Below, piece by piece: positions 47,086-60,429 of a stretch of 64,000 nucleotides of DNA. Below the pieces are notes generated by a model that did no database searches, had not been told where the DNA came from, and was given only the letters and a program-made list of their open reading frames with translations. Made by a program: the position numbers and the translations under genes. Positions within the stretch are counted from its first letter, which is position 1; each line of letters opens with the position of its first letter. The stretch is taken from the NCBI GenBank assembly GCA_037013685.1, contig CM072888.1, forward strand, positions 5,003,034 to 5,067,033, in the 5' to 3' direction. Source of the stretch: Acridotheres tristis (taxonomy: Eukaryota > Chordata > Aves > Passeriformes > Sturnidae).

Positions 47086-50000
47086 AAAGTGTTTTGCAAA
47101 CACTTTACTTGGTTGTTCCCTGGTGCTTCAGCCCAGTAAACACCTGTTTGAAAGATGAAAAAATCTTGGGGGGGAAGAAATTGTGGGGTTTAATCGTGAT
47201 TTGATGGTTTTGCTAAGAGCTGGTGGAATACTTGTATGTTGATTTGGCAAACAAAAGGAATTTAAAGGAATTTCTTTACCTGCAAAGTATATTACAGAAT
47301 ACAAAACCTCTCCTATTTAACTGTGAATCCTTTATGAACCTGTGCAATTTCTGTGGTTCCACTACACTTGCTTTTTTTCATTTCATTTAAAATTTATCTT
47401 TAGTCTTTGTGTACTCCAGCGGTGTCATTCTGTATCTACTGAGCTGAAACTTTTGAAAAGGTGGAGGGCTGGCACTATGCTGCACTTTAGCTAGCTGGGG
47501 TATTTTTTGTCACCCTAAATACAGTTTGATATGGGAATTTTGGTTTTATTTATTGTCAAATCCCAAAGATGTTAGTGTACAGTGCCCACACCTTTAAATA
47601 ATAAAACTCCTATATTTGTTTGCAGATACTCTAATCTGTTGTTAATAAATTTGAAAGAATACAGTCTTGTCTAATAAACACATCAAACTAATGGGTACCA
47701 AAGCAGTTCAGAAGAGTGTTTGTTGTTTGGTGTTTAGATTTCAGTCAAAATTAATCAACAATGGATGGGGCCTGCTGTATTTATTAGCAACACAAATCCC
47801 TGTGATTCAGTGCCAGGTCCCTTTGACTTGTTCCAGTGTATGCTGGCAGGGGTACAGGACTGATAAATACTTACATCCTTGTGACTGGGAAAGAAAGAGA
47901 GGAGTGGGATAGAAACAGACCTCACAGTTGGCGTGGGTTCCTTGAGAGCCATTTTGAATGTCTTTCAGAGTGAGCTCACTTGTAAATGGGAAGTCATTGA
48001 TTCAGGAACAGTAGAGGCTTTTTTTCTTTGTGAAACCTTCAGCTTTGCAGATGGCTGGCTGCATAAGCCTGCATGGTTTTGTTCTCACTTCCCCTCCCAG
48101 GATACTCGCTTTCCCCAATTTTAATTTTCATTCTCCTTTGCTTTTAATTGAATTTCTTTAAGAGATGCAGTTATTGACAGGGGAAATGCTGTTACAGACA
48201 TGCTCCTTTTTGGGAACATCTGTAATGGTCCAAACCATCTCTTGGCAGAGAAAGTGAAGGTGTTTGAACTCTGGATGTTTAGTTTTTAAGTTCCATTTGT
48301 GAATTCAAGGCAAATCATGGCTCATTTTGTGGAGGGTAAAAATGAATGGCTGTCATCAGAAGTGTTTCTGTCAAATCAATTGAAAATCCTTATTGTATTT
48401 CTCTTTGCTCCAACTACTCGTGAAACTGGAAATACAGAGGTTCCACTCATGGGGATTTTCTATCTTGCAAAATTGGGGAAGTTTATTTTCCCTGCAGGTG
48501 CTGGCTTGCACTTTGCTTCTGGAACCCTAAAGTCTACAAAGTAAAAACACTCCAGCTCTGAACAGAAGCATGTTGAATTTCTTGTAAGAATTACTTAGTG
48601 ATAAAATGTGCAAGGAAACAAGTTTCAGCATGTCGTTCATGCACTGCTGGAATTTCAATAATGTTATCTCTGGAACTAGTAGTTGCACTTGATACTGATA
48701 AGTAAACCAGTCAGGTCACAGTACCTGCTACAAATTCTTGTTCTTGACATGACACTTGCTGTTTTACAGCTTTGAACTCAATTTTCTTTTTCTACTGGCC
48801 AAATGACTCCTGAAAGTTCAGGACGCTTTCTGAGGAGAGGAGCTTGCAGTAGAAGGAACTTCCATAAAGGCTATGGTTATGGGAGAAACAGTGATGCAGG
48901 GGGAAAAATTATTGTGGCAGTATTGCTATGTGACAGCCTAATGGCACACTATGCTGCTATCCACTCTTGGATTCAGTTCCTTGTGTATTGTTGTCATATA
49001 TGAAGAGAAGGTGCAGTGGTTCTCTCTGGTAGATAGAAATGGTCTGGGACAGTGCAGAATTATCCTCCATGGGACTGTGTGTGTGTGACTTTCTCTCAGA
49101 CAAACCCTGCCATTAACTGCTCTGCATCAGTGGCTGTGCTTTTGTTGTGGATTTTCTCTCCTCAGAGAAAACCTGCACTGAAAGGGGAATTAATGACTTC
49201 TTGTCACTTGAGAGATGCATCTAACAATGGTGGTAATTTTCTGTCTTACAGATTATTGATGTGGAACATGTGCAGCTTACCCCTGTGATAACAACAAATC
49301 CTGCTCTTACTTCTTATCATTTCTAGGAAAATGCAGAAACACAGACTTCCTACAGAAATAGGGAGGCTGCCTGAGAGGGAGTTGAGTGGGTGGAATTACT
49401 CACAAAGATAGTTCAGTACCTTGCATAGTTGCCTTGAGTATAATTTAGCATCTTCTAATTTGAGAATATTTGTCTTATGTTCTTCCCCCTCTTTATTGCC
49501 ATTCTAATTGGTGTTCTCTTAGGTATTGAGTGAAAGTAATGTTTGGTGAACAAGTTGTTCAGGAGAGGACAATTATGATTCAGAATATGAGCTATGTAAG
49601 AATTACGGTCCTCACATTTATTTTTCAAAGCTCTTTAGAAAAGGATCTATTAGAATCATCCTTATGATGTTTGTTCAAGAAATCTTCAATGTCTTCTCAG
49701 GCTGAAAGATCTGTTCCAAGCTGTTCCAAGTTTTTGAGGCTATGAAATTTATGGCTCTGTGGTATCGTATCCTCGTGTTGATTATCTGAGTGTAACTGAA
49801 TGATTAAAGTCCTGACTTTGAGGTGAATGTTTTCGTTCAATTTTAGCTAACATATAAAAAATACTTGTGTAAAAGTTTCCTTTACTACCACCATGCTTTT
49901 GAATAAACTCATTTGCTAAAGCAATTGTGGAAAGTGGTTGTGTAGAGATCATTTGGTCTTTGCCCCAAGCATTTGCTGTCTTTTCCCTTCCCACTGATGC

Positions 50001-50465
50001 TTCTGTTTAGCTGATGCCTACAGAATGACCACAGAGTTTCATTACATGCACAGCAGCTATAAAGGACTGTGTTCCCAGAATGGGCAGGAGCAAGCTTGCC
50101 AGAATATTTCCATCAGATCCTGCTGTTACTGACAGATGGCATTACAACTTAGAAATACAGTTTACATGCTCTTTTTCACTTGTTTTCCCTTAGGATCATT
50201 TGGGTTCTCGCAGAAAATTCCATTTTGGTGAAACAGGGGCGGGTTATGAAACTGTTTCCACTGAAGTGTTCAGCAGGCACAGAGGAAGTGCCTTTTTATC
50301 ACTAGGAGGCAAAATAATTTCAGAATATTTTTGAAGTATGGAATCCTTGTGGTGTCTAGGCAGTAGGAAAAAGAAAACTCATAATATGTTTTGAGTTAAA
50401 CTAAAATCTATTTTTATGGATTTTTTTCCTTCCTAAATTAGAAAGAAATTGAACTGGAAAAAAGA
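47086..50465. other. No gene seen
   Basis: Short frames without domains. A (TG)n patch lies at 49076-49087, and CTGTTCCAAG is tandemly duplicated at 49711-49730. Confidence 0.35.
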
Positions 50466-50483
50466 TTTTTTTTTTTTTTTTTT
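50466..50483. repeat. 18-base T run
   Basis: Uninterrupted mononucleotide run; no gene or element end was identified beside it. Confidence 0.9.
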
Positions 50484-53400
50484 ACCTGACATCTGTTGGT
50501 CTGAGCATTTACTGTATAATGTTGAAGGCTGGCTGGCCCTTGATCTTTCTAGTAACGCTGCTGCTGAGGTTTCTGTTTGTGCCAATTAAAGTGGTGACTT
50601 TTGATTATGTAGAAGCATCCAAAGGTGACTATACCCATCACTTACCTTATTTTGTGCCAGTTATCAAAATCATAACTTTTGATCTCCATTAAATTAGCTT
50701 TTGTCACATGCAAGACAAAGATGTGGAAAAAGAAAGCAGGAGTGTCATATCCTCAAATCACTTCATTTTTTCTGTCTCTCAGGCTCTGCCATTGTCCTTC
50801 AGTGTTTATTTGATTAATGGAATGTCACTCTTCCTTATTTACCTTCTCTCAAGTACTTCCTTTGGAAAAAATGAAACAACTGGAAGTTCCACTGGTGTGG
50901 AAGTTGCCAATGGCACCTGCTGGCAGCACACTTGGGTCAAAAGCCTGACTCTACCAGTTACTTTAAAGTGTTGATCTCCCCACCCCCCTGATTGTACTGG
51001 AAATGAACCTGATGAGGAAAAATGTAATTTGGCTGGTAACATCTCTTGGGAGGGTCAGCCTTGTGATGCATTGGGGTAGAGTGGAAAGTCTCTGATGTTG
51101 GTTTAATGATTAAATTACAGCAATGAAGAACACAGAGGGGCTATGTGAGTAGAGAAGGAAAATATCTTCAGGGGAGGCCACCCATGCCCCACCCAAGTGT
51201 TGGTGACATTCTTTCTGAATGCCGTTCAGGGAAGCCCCCTTCACTACACATAGCCAGCATAAAGCTCCTCATTAAACAGTGTCAGGAGATGTGGTAAGGC
51301 ATTCTTTATTTCATTTTAATAATATTGGTTATATTTTCTTTTCAGCAAGATTGAAAACTTTTTTATTTTTTTGTCTGGTATTTGTGAAAGGAAATTTTGG
51401 GTGCTCCTTCTGTAGACTAGTTGCTGAAATAACTCTTTTGCTTTTGTGGGACTGCAGTTAACAAAAAAAGCAAGTTTTAACCATTAATTTCATCTATTTT
51501 CTTCCTGGACTATATCATAGGTCTTTCTTTCTCTACTAGAAAGGATGGGGGAGCAGGGCAGGAAGGAAATGAAGCTACAGAACAGGCAGGTAGAGGTAAA
51601 ATAGCCCAGGTTTTGGATGTCCTGCTACCCATGGAATCTGCAGCTCTAAGTCAGGTATCCAGGCTTCTAATCAGCTTGAGGCTGGGATCTGGGTGGATCC
51701 AGCTGCAAGGAAAATAAGTTGCTGACAAAAGAGGTAGTTAGAGATGTCCAAGATAAAGACATGGGCATAAGCCAAAGGAAAGGGAGTAAGGGAGACATCA
51801 TGAAGATATTCATGTGGTATTTGGGTGTTCATTGAATGTTGGCATATTTGTACAGAGCAGAACCGTAAGAGGAGAAGAAAAAGATTTTACAAACAGGCAG
51901 AGAAGATCATCTAGAGATGTAGGTTCAACTCCTGGCTCAGAACTAGGTAAGAGATACAAAAACAAACTTTTCCAACTGTCACAGGTAGCCAGATTAATTG
52001 ATTGTATTTAACTCCCAATTTAGGGAATGCAATTTTCCTAGACTATATGGCATGTTAGCTGAGAGGAAGAATATATGCATTTAGCCCTGCAACTGCTAGG
52101 GTTTTCTAGAGAAACCAGATTTACTGGAGAAGAAAAGGATTTGCAAGCTTCTTGTTGAAAGCAAAAAGCCTCTGGTTGTTTCAGGACCATCTAGTAGTAT
52201 GCGAAACAAGATTTTGCCATGCTATCTCAGATCTTCCACTGAGGAAAGTAACAGCTGCAAAAGCAAAGCTTGATGGGAAACATTATGGTGTAGGAGAGAA
52301 GAGCAGTATCTGTAGCAAGGGAATGATGCAAAGCCTGTTGGTTAAGTGTTGGGCTGAGCCACTCTGGCAAAATGAATCTTTGCAATTAGCTGGGCTTTGT
52401 TGTGTGCACCTTCAGACAGCTGGGCTGGGAGGAGTTGAGAGCAGTGTGTGAGTCAAGGGTGGAACCCATGGGTATGCCCATACACAAATGGAGAAGGTTT
52501 TTTTTTCTTTTACCAGCAGGAGGAATGGAATACAAGCATGGAGGTAAGAATGTATCTGACTCATGCCGAAGTCGCCCGTCAGTTGGATAGATTCTGTCAC
52601 ATTTCCTTTGTGAGTGTTCAGTGCAATAATGTATGACCTGCCCACAGTTTTTTTCCATGTCCAAAAAAGTGATTCTGGGTGACACATGTTGGAACAATAC
52701 AAGGACTTTGAAGTAAGGCTGTTTTGGTACCTTTTGGTCATAAAGGTACATTTTATTTCCAGAGTAATTTCCTGACAATATGAAAGTCAAAGTTTTGCTT
52801 TTGCTGTAAAGACTCTAATACTTAAGTATGTATTTTTCTCTCTTTAAACCATGCAAGTTCCTAAACATGCAGGCATCTAAACCACTTTAGTGAGGTTACA
52901 TAAATCATGATTGTCAATGACAGTAATTATTGGGTTTGAAGGGCGATGACTTCAAAATAAACCCTTATTTTTCCAAGCATCAGAGCTTGAAATATGTGCA
53001 TCTTTCCATGCCAATAGCAAGTATGTTAGCACCCTGATTGATCTCCTTCATATAGTCTTTGGCTTTTTGTGTTTCACAGGGAAGGGTCTGTGGAAATAGG
53101 TAAGTTGGAATATTGCCCTAAGGAATTTTCCATGTACCATGTGTTATTAGAATTTGTGTCTGAACTTTTAATAGAACGGAACCATGTATCTATATAATAA
53201 GAGACCCTAGCTGAGCTTCTTAACCCACATTCATGTGTTCTTACCTCTGCTCCAGACAAATGAAAGTGAGTGCCCCTTCCAGTTATTAAAATGATGAAAG
53301 GTATGGAGTTCTTGGATACCATCAGGGTTTACTGGTGTTGTATGTTGAACACAGAGACATATTGCAACTCAGAGGCTGCCATGGCACCTGTACGCTCTAC

Positions 53401-54275
53401 TAGTAGGTTACCACTGTAACCTACTTGTCCTGCAGCAAATGTGTGGCTCCTCATTACTTTTCTGGAGGTCTTTTGCCAGCTGAGACCTGCTGGCTTCAGC
53501 TGAATGTGTTGTCTCCCCATTTAAGTTGTGTCAGATTTGCAGTACCCAGAGGCTGTAGTATCTTTTTGGAGGTGGAGGTGTTTTTTTTCCTGTGGGTGAT
53601 AAGCAGTACGGGAATGATGAGCTCAGACAACAGCTGGAACTCATGATGTGGCAGTCAACTGGATGAGGCTGCTGAGGAGGGGATGTAACTAAACAAAACT
53701 GATAGATTTAACTGAGTAAGGAAATGTTTAACTTCCAGATGTTTAAACTGTAATCCCTCTGACGAAAACTCCTATCCTCCTGTGTTTGGAATGGATGGGA
53801 AAGCAATGTGCTGTGCCTGTCTGGCTGCCCATGTGCCACTGCAACATGCTGAGGAGCAGCAGTGGTTGTGCCATTTTTTCTCACTGAAAGGAAACTAATA
53901 ATTTTTTCCTACAAGTGAGGAATGCCAGAGGATGCCAGAGAGATGTCTTTTGTATTTTAAATTAAAGTAAAAAGTGTCAATACTAGATAACACTTATGTA
54001 AAACTGAAAATATCTGCAACGAACCCACAAATCCTAATTCATCATTAAAATATCTCTCTGCAAGCAGCAAACAGGCAGAAATCTCTCCTGTGTCCAGGGA
54101 GGAATTTCCCCAGCACAGAAAATCCCTACACATTTAAGAGATCTGTGCAAAAAGTGCTGGCATGAAGGACATCCTATGGGCTGGTTAGGGTGGGCAGAAT
54201 TCTCACGTGTAGCAAGAGCTGGGCAGTGCCATAGCAGCACTTTGTTCCTGCCCCCTGGAGCAGACCTGGATATGA
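50484..54275. other. No gene seen
   Basis: The overlapping minus frames at 52386-52790 and 52412-52741 and the plus frames at 52402-52636 conflict and have no domain. ATGCCAGAGG is nearly tandemly repeated at 53921-53940. Confidence 0.35.
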
Positions 54276-54834
54276 GTGTTTCTACCCCACCAGGAGTTCT
54301 TGCTGCCTCTCATGATTTTCCTTCTTGCTGCCTCCCATGACGATCTCTCCTCTTCCTCCCACCAGCTGCTGCTTTTCCATGGTCCCGGCCATGGCCTCGT
54401 ATCCCAGAGGAAGGGAGGCTTACCTTGTGGTCTGGTTCTTTTGACTGTTTTCTTGGGTTTCCACCTAACTCCTGAAACCTTTCATACTGCAGCTTGTCTT
54501 TGTTTACCTGGCGACAGGCAAGTGTTGTCATGGCTTCCTTGTGAGATCCTCCGAGGATCTCACCCACCTTGTTCTTCAGAATGGCCTGAGGTGCTTTGCT
54601 CTTTTGTAGCAGAGCCATTCCCTGTGCTGCTTGTGCAGCTGTTGTTCCTTTGCCAAGTGGAACATGTTACCCCGTGGGGGAAAGAACAATTGTGGCTTCC
54701 AACTTGCCATTCTTCAGGATTTTGTCTGGCTTTTTGAGGATGTAATAGAATGGCCCAAAAAATCCACCTGGGGATTTCCTCATGTTCCTTCTTCAGTGGC
54801 CCCACCAGCAGCATGATCTCTGTGACTTCAGGCT
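54276..54834. other. Unassigned segment open on both strands
   Basis: The plus strand is open for 153 codons (54276-54737), and the minus strand is open in two offset frames (54310-54618 and 54560-54814). The minus translation has hydrophilic, protein-like parts (for example HKEAMTTLACRQVNKDKLQY) and ends at a donor-like CACAAG|GTAAGC at 54423. This could be a decayed gene copy or a gene-derived repeat, with frames broken between the two minus-strand pieces. I could not match it to a family, found no poly-A tail at the expected end, and do not call a gene. It contains the 23-base inverted repeat at 54541-54563. Confidence 0.2.
54541..54563. repeat. 23-base inverted repeat with 11-base perfect arms
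   Basis: GTGAGATCCTC (54541-54551) and GAGGATCTCAC (54553-54563) are exact reverse complements around a single central C. Confidence 0.95.
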
Positions 54835-57800
54835 ACCTCAGAGGCTTCATGGGGTTTAGCTCTAATTTCAGCCTGTATTTGCCTATTTCATTTGATTCTT
54901 TCTTATTTTGAAGGGTTTGCAGACATGTATTACTGTACTTGCACTATACATATACAATATCTGTTTTTGTCCTGCACCACTTCTTTGCCAAAAATGAGCA
55001 AAACTGCCACATATAATGTTTCTGCCTTTTGGGTTTTTGGAAGATATGAATATAGAGTACAACAGATAAATCAGCAAATTTAGTGCAGAGACTTTCTGTG
55101 AGACTTGAGTTGATATTAGGTGTGAGGAGAAAAGTGAAAGTCTTCTGGGCTCTGTACTTTCACTTCCAAATATTTAAAGTTTCTAACATATCACACTTGA
55201 GAACTTTCCTTTCTCCAAGAAAACCAAGTACCAAAGGAAGATTTCTTATTAGCAAGTAAATTTACCTATCCCAAATTTGAGTGAATAAATTGGTTGCATA
55301 ATTTTTTATTAAAATCACACTAATTGATAAGGGAATTACTGAAAAGGAGCAAAGGTCTAGTTGTTTCTTGACTTCATGCATAGAAGGTTAATATTAAAAC
55401 TGAAAGATTTAAAAGGTCCCAAAAAGATCAAAATCATCACTTTTCACAATAACACCATAGTAGCAGCAATAAATGATGAGATTTAATGGACCCAAGAGTT
55501 TTTGGATCCCAAATAAAACCTCAAAACACCTTATGCTTCAAAACATGTTTTCTTGCCATAGAACCCATGTGTCAGATAATTTTGGAAATTTCCTCCACAT
55601 TATCACTGGATGATGGAGAATTTCTTCAGATTGAACCATACCAGATCTTGGTCAGTGTGTGCACACAGTTATTTCCTGCCCACTGCAGTTTCATGTTTTA
55701 TTTTGGTATGAATGCAGCAGGGCAGGAAGGCTCAAAGCTACCCTAATTCTACCACAATAAAAGTTTTTATACTGAGGCAATGTGATTTGAAGGCTAAGGA
55801 CTCACTCTTCAACAGAGAGGAAAGGGGTGGCTTCTCAAAGTTCTGAGTTCTTCTCTAACATACCTTGGTGAACAAAGCAGTGACACTGCACATGTGATTT
55901 TAGCAGGACATTGTCCCCAAGGCTGTGCAGCCACCCCCCAGGCAGGTGCCACATTAAGACATTTCTTCGTTTTACTTCTCCAATAGAAAGCTGGGCAATC
56001 CTCACCTTCCATGAATTGATGTTTGGGATTAGTGTGTGAGAGAGGCATGTGAACTGCAGCCCAGCTTTGTGTCAGGTTGAGGAATTCAGTGCTCCACAAA
56101 CCCCCAGAATTGTGATCTTTGTGGGACTGGGCTGCAGCCAGTCAAACATCCTATCAATCAGGAGGACCCCTGCGTGCTGTGGCATTAACTTTTACAATTC
56201 AGACTCTGCTGTACTCAATCCATCAGACAAGTCTGCCTGCACAGTTCCTCTGCAGGGGATACCTCTGCCTTTATGATGCTGCTCATTGACAAGCTCAGTT
56301 GTGATCAATCAATCAGTCCCTTATCATGCTGCACAATGGCTGCAGGATAATACAAGCTAGACTGCCCCATCCCGAAAAAAAAACCCCAACCCACCCCCTG
56401 AAAAAAGGTTAAATTAAATGACCTTAAGAAAAAATTCAAAGCGATGCTCCCAACACTTTTCTGACAATTATTTTGCTATTTTTCTTTTTTTTTTTTGTTT
56501 ATCTAAACATAGTTATGATGAATGTTCTTAATTATGATTCTTTTTTTCCTCTAAATTTTGTATGTATCCATGTGTGATTACCTAAACTTTTGGCTCAAGG
56601 AAGCATCTCTGATCAGGCTCAAGTATGGTAGGTTGGGATGGAAGAAGGTAGATTGGCATAGCAAGCGTGTTTACATCATCCCTGGCTCTAGCTTGATTTG
56701 TCAGTAGATTTGGCCCTATTTACTGTTTCTTGGTAGCTAGTGGTGAAGTATATCATATAAACCAAGAATGATTTACAGGATAATAATTGTTCAGAGTGAA
56801 TGCAGGTAAATGAAAGAGAGATCATGGCAATATACATGGGTCTGGTAGTTCTTGGGCATTCATCTGGTTCCTAATTTCTGCACATTCCCACACCACCAGT
56901 GTAGGTAGAAATGAGTAGGTTTTTAAAATCAATATAAAAAATGCGTGTTATAGTGTTATATATATATATATATTTTTTTTTTTTGTTACAGTGTCTTGCT
57001 TCTCTGTCATTTGTATCAGCAACTTTTAAAGTGGTTTTTTGGCAACACTTTTGTATCTTGGAAAATACTGATACTGTCAATACTCTCATCCCATAATAGT
57101 GTGAGTTAGGCAGCTCTTTGGAAGAGTGGAGATGTTCTGTGGCACTGGTCCTTTATTGTCCAGATCAGATCTAGAGCTAGCTGGGACATATTCCTGGCCT
57201 GGATTGATGATTTTCCTTTCTCTTGCTGTGTCAGCTGTTGTGTGCCTGGTGACCTTGGCTAAATTTCTCCTTGGAGATGGGAATGCTCCTCTCTGCTATG
57301 CCCCAGTCTGAGTTCTGCTAGTGAAAAGGTGGTAGACAAGAACTGGGCAGAAATTATCATGTTTGGGGAAGAGATGAGAAAGTAGGAAATAGCTTGTGAG
57401 CCCAACCCTTCTCATACTTAAATACTGGGGAGGAAATTTGCTAATTTCTAAGTGTTCATCTTACTTGGCGGGACTGGAAAGCTCTGAAATGTCTGTGCCA
57501 GGAAAGCAAGGAGTGCTAATAGGGAAAGGCAGGCAGATTTGTGTGAGGCCTGGGGCATACTAAGGCAAGGACACAGTGGATTTCCAGATCTCACCATGAT
57601 AGGGAAAGGGAATCAATACCCACATAGGCTATGAGGAGGCAACTAGAGGAGAAAAATGAAACCTTGCCTTATCCACCAAAAGCTTTCTCTATAAAATACA
57701 GGCCTCTGTGGCATCATGGAAAAAAGTCCAGAAAAACAGATGAAGTTATACTGGATTCACTAGCTCTTTTTCCCTCCTCTGCATCTTGCCAAAAATGCAA

Positions 57801-57879
57801 TTTTACTTTAATTTTGGTTTTATGTTGTTTTTCATGATGCTAAAACATTGCTTGAACACAGATGTAAACCATCAGAACA
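54835..57879. other. No gene seen
   Basis: Low-complexity A/C-rich patch at 56375-56407. A (TA)n run at about 56957-56973 runs directly into 12 T. No open frame has a domain or splice context. Confidence 0.35.
56957..56984. repeat. (TA)n microsatellite joined to a T run
   Basis: About eight TA units followed at once by 12 T; a simple compound microsatellite. Confidence 0.9.
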
Positions 57880-59130
57880 CTACTGTAAGGCATGGACCAC
57901 ACAGACATGCAGTTCCTTTCAAAACGCAAACCAGAGGAAACAATCTGCCTTGAAAATTAAACTTCCTCATTAATTTCATTAAAAACGTGTGCAGCTTCTA
58001 GGGAGTGGCAGAGGGTGACTTAAAACGTGGCATTATCCCTTGAAAACTGGCAGGCAGTGAATGTGCTCCGGCAGAAAAAAAAGAAAAAAATAGGGGATCT
58101 GAAAGAAAGGTTGGGAAAGGGAAGGGGATCTCCTGCAGCGGTTGCCATTTTTCTACTCCTGTCTGCTTTGCTGTGCTCTGCAGACACACAATAATAACCC
58201 CAGTGGGCCCAGGGATCAAATGACGTGTTGCTGAAGGATTAGGAGCAATTCTATCCCCCTGGCATGGGTTTAGGAATTTTCATTAAAATGACCTTGGGTG
58301 TGGTGAGAAAGGAATTCGGGCTGCATGGATGGAGAGCTAAACATCCTACCTGGGGAACAACAAAAGCTCTCTGCAGGGCTCGCCTCCCCAGGCCCCAAGC
58401 AGAGCTGTCCTGCTTTCCCCCCCCAACTCAGTGCAGTTGTTCATGGAGATGTGTGGAAGGTCAGAATTAAGAGGCGTCTTTCCAGGGGATGGAGGGGGGA
58501 GGATGGAAGGGAGGAACGAGCAAGAGCGCTTGTTTCCTGGAATTGCTTAAAAACAAATACTTAGAAGCAAATATGTGTTTGGTGTGGAGCGGAATTGTGT
58601 TTAATTAACAAAGCAGCCGTGTCCCTAAATGCTACACCAGGAGAAAATGGAAAATTATTGCTAGGTTTTGCAACCCCATCCTGTTCATCTGCACAAGCAG
58701 CCCTTGCACAGTTTGGTGAGTTTCTTGTGTATGGTCCTGCTTAAGAAAAAATTTCCAGTCCTGCTGAATGTCTTCTCACAGTTTGACTGTTTGTGTTCAG
58801 ACAGGCAGCATCTTGCACCTTACCACCAGCATTTTCAATTCCTGCTGGCTGAACCCAATTGTTTTTGAGGAAGCAATTTACTGATAACTGCAATACAGTT
58901 ACCTATGACACGTGGCATCACATCTTCTAATGGCAGCAAATTCCGGATGAAATGTATTAATCAGGATAAAAAGAAAGCATGATGTTGTTAGCAACACAGC
59001 AAAAGCATGAAAGCAAGCAGAAAGTAATACCTCTCTCTTAAGTTTATAGGCCGTGTGGTTGAAAGGCTTGTACACCAAGTCTTTACAAATTTTGTCACCT
59101 GCTGGTGAAATGTCCCTCCTTGCCTTGCAT
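57880..59130. promoter_or_regulatory. Cluster of possible conserved non-coding elements
   Basis: Contains AAAACGCAAACCAGAGGAAA, CTCATTAATTTCATTAAAAA, CTTAAAACGTGGCATTATCC, TGTTTAATTAACAAAGCAGC, and ATTCCGGATGAAATG followed by GTATTAATCAGGATAAAAAG. These are AT cores of homeodomain type, SOX/TCF-like ACAAAG and several retained CpGs in non-repetitive DNA. A purine-rich tract with G-runs lies at 58484-58518. A minus-strand frame of 110 codons (58899-59231) crosses the segment and has a hydrophobic stretch, but no splice or domain evidence. Confidence 0.33.
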
Positions 59131-60429
59131 TCAAGGTAAATTGAAAGAAACGTACTGAACTGTAGCAGGTATTCTTGGGGACAACAGTTGTTCTGGAGCA
59201 CTTGGACATAACACAAGATATTAAGAAGCAAGCACTAAAAAACATGAGTTACCTGTAGTTCACTGCAATTTCCAACCCTTTCTGGAACACGTCAAGGAAC
59301 TATTGATGCAATGAACAGTTAAGGGCTTGTCAGTTCTCTGTCCTTTGATAGCCACCCTCAAGACATCAGTTTGGACTTGGCCTGGCCAAGTGCTGTCTTT
59401 TGGGAGAAGAAGACACAGCCCAGGGATGAACTTCCCTGGAGCAGAGGAAATGCTGAGCATCGTGCAGCAGGTGCTGTGGTTGACCACCCAGTGTTTGTAA
59501 ACCAGGAGCTGATGGAGAGTGAAGCCCTGTCACATCCCCAGAGGCTGCCCCGGGTGGGATTGCTGTGATAGCAACAAAAGATTATCTGTTCCAGGTCTCT
59601 CCTTCCTAAGCCTGCAGAAACACAATCCATTACTTCAGATGGAAAGAGTTTATTTCAGCCTGATTGCATTACAAGATCCTGGAGTGAGTTCACACACGAG
59701 CAGTAGAAACCTGTCACATTTGAGTAACTGTGTGTCAGTGTGACTGGCCTGCTCCCCTCACTCAGTACCTGGAGGCAGAAGGCACCGTGGTTAATGAGGG
59801 GAGGCCTCCAATATTAATCAAACCTGTAATCTCCTACAAAGACATGTGTAGGCACTGCTGCTGAAGATTGTTGTTTTAGACACCTTTTATTCTGATCTCT
59901 TTACTCTGCCTTCTGTGGCTCTGGAGAGAAGAGAGGAATGTAAACGTGACCCAGCTTAGTAAATGGCTTTCATGAAAATAGGCTGAGTGATTTTCTTCTT
60001 GCAGAAGACCCATGTAAAACTGCATAGCTTTGCTGTAAATCTCTGGAGGCTGCTCTTTAAGAGACCAATTTGTAGAGCTAAGGATAGTAGGACCTGTTTT
60101 GCATTGTCTTCATCCTTTTCCAACAAATAATTCAGTACAAGTTGAAGAGGGAAGTTTTGTTATTGTTCTTCACGCAGATGTCTCACTCCCCACGCATCTG
60201 TTGTAGGGGGACTTCTCAGTATCCTGGGAAAGATTTGTGGTCGTTTCAGTTTTAAGAGAAACTTTCAGTCCACTTGTCATGGAGATCAAAGAAGTTAGAA
60301 ACCTAACTTCCCATTTAGAAACAGATCTAAGGAGTCTGAAAGCAAAGGGAGCTATTTCATTTGTGCTGGGGCTGTCTGTCCTCTCTGCTCCATGAGAGTG
60401 GAAAACAATCAGAAACTCTGAAATATCTG
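59131..60429. other. No gene seen
   Basis: Overlapping short frames at 59260-59743 on both strands; none has a domain. An acceptor-like TTTTCTTCTTGCAG ends at about 60004 without a matching exon. Confidence 0.35.

Noticed and set aside
46693..47204. Open frames near 47 kb taken as genes
   Set aside because: Most of this stretch lies inside an antisense CR1 element; the minus-strand frames are relics of its ORF2, and the plus frame 46992-47204 starts in it and runs into its flank.
52386..52790. 134-codon minus-strand frame and overlapping frames
   Set aside because: Four mutually overlapping frames on both strands with no domain; chance openness is the simplest reading.
58484..58518. G-quadruplex-forming sequence
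   Set aside because: Only three separate runs of at least three G; it is merely a purine-rich tract unless the six-G run is split.
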